The position numbers and the translations under genes are program-made. The notes under the pieces were generated by a model, which saw only the letters and a program-made list of their open reading frames with translations, did not search any database and had not been told where the DNA came from. Of a stretch of DNA of 10,874 bases, positions 1-5,754 are shown piece after piece. The stretch is from Promethearchaeota archaeon (lineage in GTDB: Archaea > Asgardarchaeota > Lokiarchaeia > Sigynarchaeales > SOKP01): positions 1 through 10,874 of the forward strand of contig DAOUUT010000113.1 of assembly GCA_030668025.1 (NCBI GenBank). Reading direction: 5' to 3'. The stretch's first letter is position 1. The number at the start of each line of letters is the position of its first letter.

Positions 1-219
1 TTCGTCGCTCCATTTATATTGATCGATAACAGCGTCTTTGTCTAATTCTTGATGCATTATAGGATAAGCTTTTGTAATATGGACATCCTTTCCTTCGTTT
101 CTTCCTATAAAAATACCTGAAACTTCAAGCCAATCGTCTCTATTAATGCGTGTATTAGCTTGTCTCACGCAAGCAGCCACTATAGTTAAATAAACATCTT
201 TAGGGATTAATACTGTCAT
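1..219 (-). CDS. JAB/MPN (JAMM) domain protein, N-terminal part, cut by window edge
   Basis: Only the first 73 codons are inside the window; the gene runs off the left edge with no stop. The visible part reads as the start of an MPN domain: a helix (residues 7-25, around VYLTIVAACVRQ), then the strand LEVSGIFIG (31-39), in which Glu32 sits three residues before the first Gly, the position of the JAMM catalytic glutamate (compare EVMGLMLG in Rpn11 and CSN5). Next come VHITKAYPIMH (46-56) and an acidic stretch. The PIxH element recurs in the two other MPN proteins of this window. The HxH...SxxD zinc motif would lie beyond the edge, so activity cannot be judged. The start is the ATG at 217-219; a TATA-like element (about 251-260) lies 32-41 bases upstream. 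It is divergent from the zinc-ribbon gene at 459. The MPN assignment is firm; an isopeptidase role is inferred from the family. Confidence 0.8.
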   Translation of the reverse strand, partial: MTVLIPKDVYLTIVAACVRQANTRINRDDWLEVSGIFIGRNEGKDVHITKAYPIMHQELDKDAVIDQYKWSDE

Positions 220-458
220 AATCTATTTTATAAATATATTATTTTTTGATAATTTTATACTATTACACGTATTTATGTGTTTTTTTTTTGAAGAAATTTT
301 TTTATTATAAAAAAATCTAACCTTCACAAATACTAATTATTTTTGAGAAGAATATAAAATTATTTAAATTCAAAATTTATGATTATATTATTACTTTTTA
401 TTAAATTAACACCAATTCCAACTAATTAAAATCGTATAGTAAAGGATAGTTGATTAAA

Positions 459-1103
459 ATGGCAGAAAAAGGATTTGAACCGTTGTCGAGTCAGCTGGGG
501 ATCCCAGGGACGTCGTATAGAGTCCAATTAGGGCATATAAACGGCAAGTTTGCAACTCGTTTGCTAAAAGGAAAGTCTGTTATTGACTCATATGTTTTTA
601 GGGATGACGATATAAGTGAATCTGGTATTCCTAACCAAAATCTTATAGTCGGCTGGGTGTTGCGAACGGTAGCAATCCCAAATATAAATCCTCATCAAGT
701 CATGAAAACCACCCAAGCATTGGTAAAGCAAGCTATTGAGAAAAAAGAACAAAAAAAAATGGTTGCCCCAATTTCGGAAATTAAAAAAGTAGAGTTAGAA
801 AAAGTCCCTGAAAGCGAATTGAAAAGATCTAAAGTAACAGGGTGGGTTAAAGAAGAGGGTATGAAGTCGAACCAAGAACTAGAAGACGAAAAGCGCCAAG
901 CTTTCCAAGAGAGAATGAAGATAATAAAGGAAGAAAAAGGGGCGCAAACGGGTGGCACTGCTCCGTCTACAATGAGGACTACAAGAGAGTTGCCTTCGAT
1001 TCCAAAAGCTCAAGAAACAGGACCTTCGAAATTTTGTCCCTCATGTGGTAAAGACTTGGATTGGAAATTTTGTCCCTATTGTGGAAAACCTTTACCGCCT
1101 TAG
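459..1103 (+). CDS. C-terminal zinc-ribbon protein of unknown function
   Basis: A protein of 214 residues when started at the ATG at 459. A TTG at 450 would add three residues but sits only two bases after the AAAGGA element (441-446), so the ATG is preferred. Residues about 15-95 form a compact domain I do not recognise (around YRVQLGHINGKFATRLLKG and LIVGWVLRTVAIPNINPHQV). A charged, probably helical or disordered Lys/Glu-rich linker follows (about 95-185). The tail is a zinc ribbon with Cys193-x2-Cys196 and Cys205-x2-Cys208 (FCPSCGKD...FCPYCGKPL). A zinc-ribbon tail of this kind usually serves protein or nucleic-acid contacts, but nothing here shows which. It is divergent from the MPN gene at the left edge, so it could share a regulatory region with it. 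No membrane segment or signal peptide is seen. Confidence 0.85.
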   Translation: MAEKGFEPLSSQLGIPGTSYRVQLGHINGKFATRLLKGKSVIDSYVFRDDDISESGIPNQNLIVGWVLRTVAIPNINPHQVMKTTQALVKQAIEKKEQKKMVAPISEIKKVELEKVPESELKRSKVTGWVKEEGMKSNQELEDEKRQAFQERMKIIKEEKGAQTGGTAPSTMRTTRELPSIPKAQETGPSKFCPSCGKDLDWKFCPYCGKPLPP

Positions 1104-1321
1104 AAAATTTAATCTCATTATATATTTACTTATTTTAACTCCTTCTTAATTTACATTTTACTACTATATTTTTTGAAATACATGTACTTAATTTTTTAAA
1201 TTTTCAAATATCAATAAAAAAGATATAAAATTATATTCTATATTTTATATTAAGTGTTTAAAATTAAAATGGTTTAAAGTATTAATATAACAAAAATATT
1301 TTGCATATCTATATTTAAAAA

Positions 1322-1669
1322 TTAAATAAACGTTTTGTAATACTCTTCGCGAAAATCCCCGTAGTCCTCGCCTTTATCCCGTAAAATTTTACGTTGTTTG
1401 TAGTCGTCTTGGATCAGCTTGTAGCATTCGGTACAATACCATTCTTTAAGCCCCGGATTAAACGTCATGTTTTGATTACTTCTACTACACGAAGGACACA
1501 TGCAAATAGAACGATTTAATTTCCTGGATATCTTATATTTTTCCCGCTGATAAAGTGAGGATATCTCACTTCTCTTGTCCACAGCGAAAGATATTAAAAC
1601 CGACCTTAAATTATTTCTAATCTTCCTTAATTGGGGGTCCCATAACGTAATCGTTTTTTTTTTCTTCAT
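1322..1669 (-). CDS. Small basic zinc-ribbon protein, unknown function
   Basis: A protein of 115 residues from the ATG at 1667-1669; a TTG two codons upstream (1673-1675) is an unlikely alternative. It begins with a lysine run (MKKKK), has a basic helical N-terminal half (residues 10-54), then a four-cysteine zinc ribbon: Cys58-x2-Cys61 (CPSC) and Cys79-x2-Cys82 (CTEC), with an extra Cys56. The motif WYCTEC followed by an amphipathic charged tail is a common layout for short archaeal zinc ribbons. The basic character would suit nucleic-acid binding, but this is a guess. The start lies 28 bases after the stop of the next minus-strand gene upstream (1698-2009), and no separate promoter is obvious, so the two are probably cotranscribed. 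No clear Shine-Dalgarno is seen. A T5 tract follows the stop on the minus strand (1317-1321). Confidence 0.75.
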   Translation of the reverse strand: MKKKKTITLWDPQLRKIRNNLRSVLISFAVDKRSEISSLYQREKYKISRKLNRSICMCPSCSRSNQNMTFNPGLKEWYCTECYKLIQDDYKQRKILRDKGEDYGDFREEYYKTFI

Positions 1670-1697
1670 CGTCAACGTAATAATTATAGCTTTAGAT

Positions 1698-2009
1698 TCA
1701 AAATTGAATCATACTAACACTATGACCATATTGTATTTTCATATATGCAGTTATTACAAAGAACTTTTTTTGATATTTTTCACTTAACTTAACTAAATGT
1801 CCTTGTGCGGGAATAATAGAAATGAATGCTCTAATCTCATCCTTAAAATCACTTACATTAATATTATTCTGATTATCCACAAGCATTTTAAAGGAATCAA
1901 TTTGGTTTTGAATGAATTCAATATTGGTTTCTGCTTTATTAATCTCTTTATACCAATGATACTTAACAAAAGGAACTTTAATTTCTACACCATGCGATTT
2001 TTTTGCCAT
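1698..2009 (-). CDS. Small hypothetical protein, helical
   Basis: 103 residues, not recognised. The start ATG is at 2007-2009. The N-terminus MAKKSHGVEIKVPF looks strand-like. Residues 20-65 (around NKAETNIEFIQNQIDSFKML) have spacing typical of an amphipathic helix or short coiled coil. The tail is basic and aromatic. There are no cysteines, membrane segments or catalytic motifs. A TATA-like box TATAAATA (2036-2043, minus strand) is centred about 30 bases before the start, which fits an almost leaderless archaeal transcript. It is probably the first gene of a two-gene unit with the zinc-ribbon gene 28 bases downstream. Sensible amino-acid composition and the promoter favour a real gene over the opposite-strand reading frame that overlaps it. 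Confidence 0.65.
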   Translation of the reverse strand: MAKKSHGVEIKVPFVKYHWYKEINKAETNIEFIQNQIDSFKMLVDNQNNINVSDFKDEIRAFISIIPAQGHLVKLSEKYQKKFFVITAYMKIQYGHSVSMIQF

Positions 2010-2035
2010 TATAAATTATTTACTCAATGTTATTT

Positions 2036-2043
2036 TATTTATA
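2036..2043 (-). promoter_or_regulatory. TATA-like box for the 2009 start
   Basis: The minus strand reads TATAAATA inside a longer ATATAATATAAATAA stretch, centred about 30 bases upstream of the ATG at 2007-2009. Archaeal transcription normally starts about 25 bases after the box, which would give a leader of only a few bases. The surroundings are very AT-rich, so a chance match is possible. Confidence 0.45.
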
Positions 2044-2196
2044 TTATATTCACTATATGAACTAATTAATCGTTCTTATATATGTATTTATTAAACGGAA
2101 ATTAAAAATACATTATATAAATAAATAGAGGGTTCCAATTTACTAATTTTTTATATCAAAATTTTAAAATTTATATTGTCAATTTTTAAGTAAAAT

Positions 2197-2303
2197 ATGA
2201 AATGTCCTATAAATTCTTAAAATCCAATTAAAAAAAAAAATGTAACGCGGAATTTTTATGCAAAAAATGCTATAAAGAAGGATATGATATGAATAGGTTG
2301 TAA
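2197..2303 (+). pseudogene. Possible remnant of a small zinc-ribbon gene
   Basis: Reading from TGT at 2241 gives CNAEFLCKKCYKEGYDMNRL and then a stop at 2301-2303. The CxxC-Tyr-Lys ending resembles the second half of a zinc ribbon, as in the intact protein at 1322-1669 (WYCTECYK). Upstream, an ATG at 2197 reads MKCPINS then stop, in another frame; an ATG at 2202 is in frame with the Cys-rich tail but is interrupted by one TAA just before the A11 run (2230-2240). This would suit a short MKCP-type zinc ribbon broken by a frameshift or slippage at the poly-A tract. The evidence is short and could be chance. Confidence 0.25.
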
Positions 2304-2417
2304 CACTTTTTCTTCTTTCACTTTTATTTCAATTATTTCGAGAGTTAAATTAAAATATTTTAAAAACATTTTAAGAATAAACTATACCTAAACTAAATAA
2401 AATAAGTTGATAGATTA

Positions 2418-3872
2418 ATGGGGAAGTTTGTTGATTTGAGCGTAGTTACAATTAAACCTCTCGCGTATTACAAAATGATTCTGCACGTCTTTCGTTTTGG
2501 AAATAGGGCTAGAAATAATTCTCAATGCATAGAAGTTATGGGAGTAATGATTGGACATTTAAAAGATGGCGAAGATAAAAAGTTTAAAGATGTTATAATT
2601 GAGGATGTCGTACCGATTTCTCACGGGAGCAGTGTAGAAGTAGAATTCTCGATTAACGATTATATATTTTTTGAAAAAGCGAATTCTATGTACTACGATA
2701 AAGGATACTTCGTCACAGGTTGGTATCATAGCCATCCAAATTTGTTTCAGCACAAGATTTTCTTTTCACCTACAGATGTTAAAAACCAGTTTGGTTGGCA
2801 AAACGAATTGAACCCTAGTGGCATCGCGCTAGTTTTTGATCATGCTTATTTAGATAAACCCGACGATCCAGGATTTAGAGCAATTCGATTGACTAATCCA
2901 TCAAACATTCACGATTCAAAAGTTCACCAAGTTAAGACAATAGTTGAGACACCAGATAATTTTGAATATTACTTTAAAATTATAGAATTAATTAATAGTG
3001 TACACTCCAGAGAACCACCCATAACCGAGGAAAATGAAACAGTGGATATATTTGGAGATATAAAAGTTCCTGAGCTTAGTCATTTACAGTTTAAACGGCC
3101 GGAGATAAATCAGCGTAAAATAATTGATTCTTTCCAAGTTGGACTCGGTAATTTTTTGGATTTATCGTTAACTCCTTTAATTAATTTCCTTAATTCTCTT
3201 AGCGTAAATATTTCAGCGAATATAGAAGGTAATAATATAAAAATTAGAAAAGATTTAACTCTTTTAAAAGAGATAATAAACACAGGAATTGAAAAAATAC
3301 AAAGAAAATACAAAGACGATTTAAATTCAGAGTTATTCAAAGCAGAAGGGTATGTTGACGATTTCCTTGATCAAATTGACGAATACCAAGAAGAAAATAT
3401 AGAGTTACTAAAGGAGATAAATGTTATTGTTAAAGAAAAAGTTAATACGCTATTTAAAGAAAAGTTCGAAGAATTAATAAATGATTTCTCCAGAGATTTT
3501 AATGATTGCCAGAAAAAATTGATAGATTATAATGGTAGCGTGTCTGTTAATCTTGATAATTTAGAAAAATTAGAAAATTCATTAAATTCCTTATCTGAAC
3601 AAACCAAATCAATAAAAAATGCTACTCTTGATAAGATAAAAGCAATGCAAAAAGAAACTTACGATATGACCTCAAAGAAGCACAACTTAATGTTAAATAA
3701 CCTTAACAACCTTAATATACAGTCGCAAAAATTCTTAACGAATTTAAAAGCCGCTGTTTTGATTTTGGAGGGCACAAAAGCTCCTATTTTAGATAAAATT
3801 GATAATTTAGAATCTGAAAAAAAAGAACTATTATTAAAAATTAAGAAGCTAGAACAAGGAGGTAACAAATAA
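2418..3872 (+). CDS. MPN+/JAMM metalloprotease-like protein with long C-terminal coiled coil
   Basis: 484 residues. Residues about 10-185 form an MPN domain of the Rpn11/CSN5/BRCC36 class: catalytic Glu39 in IEVMGVMIG (38-46), then GWYHSHP (101-107) with zinc ligands His104 and His106, and Ser117-x2-Asp120. All JAMM residues are present, so the protein should bind zinc and may cleave isopeptide bonds, as family members do with ubiquitin-like conjugates. The gap from the second His to Ser is ten residues rather than the usual seven, so the loop beside the active site is enlarged. Residues about 232-480 are almost entirely helical, with heptad-like Leu/Ile spacing, strongest near the C-terminus (LDKIDNLESEKKELLLKIK). 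No membrane segment is seen. It is the first gene of a two-gene unit with its paralog two bases downstream. No Shine-Dalgarno precedes the ATG, so the message may be leaderless or nearly so. The domain call is secure; the substrate is unknown. Confidence 0.93.
   Translation: MGKFVDLSVVTIKPLAYYKMILHVFRFGNRARNNSQCIEVMGVMIGHLKDGEDKKFKDVIIEDVVPISHGSSVEVEFSINDYIFFEKANSMYYDKGYFVTGWYHSHPNLFQHKIFFSPTDVKNQFGWQNELNPSGIALVFDHAYLDKPDDPGFRAIRLTNPSNIHDSKVHQVKTIVETPDNFEYYFKIIELINSVHSREPPITEENETVDIFGDIKVPELSHLQFKRPEINQRKIIDSFQVGLGNFLDLSLTPLINFLNSLSVNISANIEGNNIKIRKDLTLLKEIINTGIEKIQRKYKDDLNSELFKAEGYVDDFLDQIDEYQEENIELLKEINVIVKEKVNTLFKEKFEELINDFSRDFNDCQKKLIDYNGSVSVNLDNLEKLENSLNSLSEQTKSIKNATLDKIKAMQKETYDMTSKKHNLMLNNLNNLNIQSQKFLTNLKAAVLILEGTKAPILDKIDNLESEKKELLLKIKKLEQGGNK
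3856..3863 (+). promoter_or_regulatory. Strong Shine-Dalgarno for the second MPN gene
   Basis: AAGGAGGT lies inside the last codons of the first MPN gene, 11 bases before the ATG at 3875. It fixes that start and suggests coupled, matched translation of the pair. Most other starts in this window have no such site. Confidence 0.75.
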
Positions 3873-3874
3873 AG

Positions 3875-5257
3875 ATGACAGATAACAATCGAGAAATTAG
3901 CGAGGAAGGTAAAGTTTTCATTAAAATGGTCCCGTTTAAGGACATGTTTACCCATGTATTAAGATTTGCTAATGTCGTACTAGAATATGACGAGCAGGTT
4001 CTTGGATTTTGCATTGGAAAAAAGAATCTTAATAACAACGACATTACCATAACAAAGATTATTCCAATCACGCATGGAGATGTGGTAGATTTAGGTTTTT
4101 CGGAAAAGATTCACAATTCACTTATCCAAATCCAAAAAGAAGCTTCAAACGAGAATCTTTCAGTAGTAGGATGGTATCACTCTCATCCTGAATCTGAAAC
4201 GCTTTTCTTTTCTGATGTTGATAAAAAAAATCACCTCTATATTCAGAACAAAAATTTCCAATATGGATTTGGAATCGTTTTCGACCATTCCAAAATGAAA
4301 AAATCAGATAATTTTGGTTTAGAAATATTCCGATTAAAAGATCTCTTAAAAGGAGAGAAGAGCGATTATATAAAGGTTAAATACGAAATAGAGAAACCAA
4401 ACTCTTTAGATTTTTACCAATGGGTTCAAAAATTCGTTGAATATGGACAAACAAAAAATCCTATAATAATTAAGGAAAGAATGGAATTAAGAGAACAAGT
4501 TCCGCGCGACCTTCAAGAAATTCCGATGTCCGCTGAACAATTGGAAATAGAAATCGATTTAGAATACCAAGATATTAATCCAGTTGTAGATGGTTTTAAA
4601 AAAGGATTACAAAATCTTTCAAACTTAGTTATAAATGATTACAAATCTGAGTTAGAAACTTGGTCGTCTGACTTTAACGATGGTGCGTTAAAAGGTCTAA
4701 ATAAAATTAGTGATTCGCTAGCCTATATGAATTTAACAATAAATAGTGGCTTTGAAAGAGTAGAAAAATGGATAGAAACGAAATTTAAAGAAAGAATTAG
4801 CGAATATAAAGAAAAAGTAAAAGGATACATAAATAAGCGCCTTTCAGGACAAGAAGATTTGAAAGCTAATACAAACGAAATTAAAGAAATCTTAACGAAA
4901 GAAATAAACAAACACTTAGAGCAGAGTATCGATTATATAACTAAATCGATTAAAAAAGATCTAAATGACACTATTAATAAATTATACGAGATTTCGATGA
5001 TAGATGCGAAGATAAAAGAAAGAATTGAAAATTCAACTAAAGAGATTTCAAGTTTGACGGACCAAATCCAAAATCTCTCAATTGATATGTTGAAAGGGAT
5101 AAGTGCGATAAACCACCCTTTCGAAACAAATCTATCTACTAACTACGATAAATTAATCTCGGAACTCGAGCCATTCAAAGACAATTTTGACGAATTTGAA
5201 ACCTTTATTGAGAGATTACAGAAGATAATTCCAGATTTCCGTAATATTAAAAAATAA
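3875..5257 (+). CDS. MPN/JAMM-fold paralog with coiled coil and Glu-to-Gln in the active site
   Basis: 460 residues, with the same plan as its upstream neighbour: MPN domain (about 14-185), a linker, then a helical coiled-coil region (about 236-455). The zinc ligands are intact: GWYHSHP with His102 and His104, then Ser113-x2-Asp116. But the strand that normally carries the catalytic Glu reads EQVLGFCIG (40-48), placing Gln41 (codon CAG, 3995-3997) at the Glu position three residues before Gly; Glu40 is next to it. The protein may therefore bind zinc yet be weakly active or inactive, unless Glu40 substitutes. Shared features, PITHG (64-68, PISHG in the neighbour) and DGFKKGLQNLSNL (239-251, DSFQVGLGNFLDL in the neighbour), show that the two arose by duplication. 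Spacing of two bases and the Shine-Dalgarno at 3856 imply co-expression, hence probably a heteromer through the coiled coils. The domain call is secure; the partner and substrate are inferred. Confidence 0.92.
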   Translation: MTDNNREISEEGKVFIKMVPFKDMFTHVLRFANVVLEYDEQVLGFCIGKKNLNNNDITITKIIPITHGDVVDLGFSEKIHNSLIQIQKEASNENLSVVGWYHSHPESETLFFSDVDKKNHLYIQNKNFQYGFGIVFDHSKMKKSDNFGLEIFRLKDLLKGEKSDYIKVKYEIEKPNSLDFYQWVQKFVEYGQTKNPIIIKERMELREQVPRDLQEIPMSAEQLEIEIDLEYQDINPVVDGFKKGLQNLSNLVINDYKSELETWSSDFNDGALKGLNKISDSLAYMNLTINSGFERVEKWIETKFKERISEYKEKVKGYINKRLSGQEDLKANTNEIKEILTKEINKHLEQSIDYITKSIKKDLNDTINKLYEISMIDAKIKERIENSTKEISSLTDQIQNLSIDMLKGISAINHPFETNLSTNYDKLISELEPFKDNFDEFETFIERLQKIIPDFRNIKK

Positions 5258-5267
5258 AATTAAAAAA

Positions 5268-5283
5268 TTTTCCTTCTTCTTCC
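5268..5283 (+). terminator. Pyrimidine-rich terminator after the MPN pair
   Basis: A run of T and C without purines (TTTTCCTTCTTCTTCC) begins 11 bases after the stop at 5257 and lies before the convergent gene ending at 5295. Archaeal termination commonly uses such T-rich tracts without a hairpin. On the minus strand, T6 at 5262-5267 could do the same for the opposing gene. Confidence 0.4.
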
Positions 5284-5294
5284 TAAATATGCTA

Positions 5295-5570
5295 CTAAAA
5301 GTACTTAAGGCTGGAAACTTTTGAGACTTGTAATTTATATTTAGGAATTCGTGTGGATAATTTTTTTAACTGATTCCTTTTCGCAACATTGCTTAGCACT
5401 CGCCCAATCCTATCTACTTTAATATCTATTGCAAAATTATCTTTTAAAATGGAATTTACTTTATAAGAAGATAGAATAACTACACTGGAAATGTTTTTTT
5501 CACACAACATTTCAATAGCTTGTTTAACAAGCTTTATTAAAGCTTCTTTGTTTGGTTGATCCATATACAT
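5295..5570 (-). CDS. Small putative winged-helix DNA-binding protein
   Basis: 91 residues from the ATG at 5568-5570; an ATG two codons later (5562-5564) is the alternative. The N-terminal helix (residues 6-24) and a short strand (VVILSS, 30-35) are followed by helices around YKVNSILKDNF (36-46) and RIGRVLSNVAKRNQL (54-68), then LSTRIPKYKL (71-80), which reads as a wing strand. This order and the basic recognition-helix-like segment suggest a winged-helix transcription factor, but no named family is recognised. A TATA-like box (5588-5597) is centred about 23 bases before the ATG, so the mRNA should be leaderless. It is divergent from the membrane protein gene at 5755, with a direct repeat between them, so it might regulate itself and that neighbour. 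It converges on the MPN pair. Confidence 0.72.
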   Translation of the reverse strand: MYMDQPNKEALIKLVKQAIEMLCEKNISSVVILSSYKVNSILKDNFAIDIKVDRIGRVLSNVAKRNQLKKLSTRIPKYKLQVSKVSSLKYF

Positions 5571-5587
5571 AAAAAAGAAGAATTCAT

Positions 5588-5597
5588 CCTATATAAG
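5588..5597 (-). promoter_or_regulatory. TATA-like box for the 5570 start
   Basis: The minus strand reads CTTATATAGG, centred about 23 bases from the ATG at 5568-5570. This spacing predicts transcription starting at or beside the ATG, and no Shine-Dalgarno is present, consistent with a leaderless message. Confidence 0.55.
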
Positions 5598-5645
5598 AAT
5601 TTTTCATATGTGATATGCAATTTGGTTTGTTTTATTTTACATAAA

Positions 5646-5704
5646 ATTAATTCATTAATTCATTTAAAAAATTAAAATATTAATTCATTAATTCATTTAA
5701 AAAA
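5646..5704. repeat. Two-copy 26-base direct repeat between divergent genes
   Basis: Identical 26-base copies lie at 5646-5671 and 5679-5704, separated by seven bases (period 33, close to three helical turns). Each begins with two tandem copies of ATTAATTC and ends in a TTTAAAAAA-like stretch. The pair lies just upstream of the TATA box at 5725 and about 50-110 bases from the opposite promoter, so it is well placed as an operator or activator site for one or both divergent genes. It may instead be simple AT-rich slippage. Confidence 0.65.
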
Positions 5705-5724
5705 ATAATCGTTTTTTTTTGAAT

Positions 5725-5735
5725 CTATATAATAA
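5725..5735 (+). promoter_or_regulatory. TATA box deciding the start of the membrane protein gene
   Basis: CTATATAATAA is centred 25 bases before the ATG at 5755, which predicts transcription beginning at that ATG. The in-frame TTG at 5719 lies upstream of the box and so would not be transcribed from it. This supports the 5755 start and a leaderless mRNA. Confidence 0.65.
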
Positions 5736-5754
5736 TCTGACCTATAGTCTGAAA

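Larger units (their letters stand above)
2010..2417. other. Long AT-rich spacer between divergent genes
   Basis: About 400 bases without a convincing intact gene, lying between the divergent starts at 2009 (minus) and 2418 (plus). It holds the minus-strand TATA-like box (2036-2043), a possible zinc-ribbon gene remnant (about 2197-2303, listed separately) and an A11 run at 2230-2240. Upstream of 2418 only weak TATA-like stretches are seen (2395-2406 and around 2380-2388), with no Shine-Dalgarno. I saw no tRNA-like or clear hairpin structure. Confidence 0.6.

Noticed and set aside
450..458. TTG start three codons upstream of the zinc-ribbon protein
   Set aside because: It lies only two to three bases after the AAAGGA element, too close for a ribosome site; the ATG at 459 has a better spacing.
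1797..2060. Plus-strand reading frame of 87 codons opposite the 1698-2009 gene
   Set aside because: It is rich in Ile, Phe and Asn as expected of the antisense of an AT-rich gene, has no promoter-like context, and the minus-strand protein looks more natural.
2256..2369. Minus-strand reading frame of 37 codons in the long spacer
   Set aside because: Short, opposite the possible zinc-ribbon remnant, with no motif; it is easily explained by chance.
5719..5754. TTG start giving twelve extra residues on the membrane protein
   Set aside because: The TTG precedes the TATA box at 5725-5735, so the expected transcript begins at about 5755.
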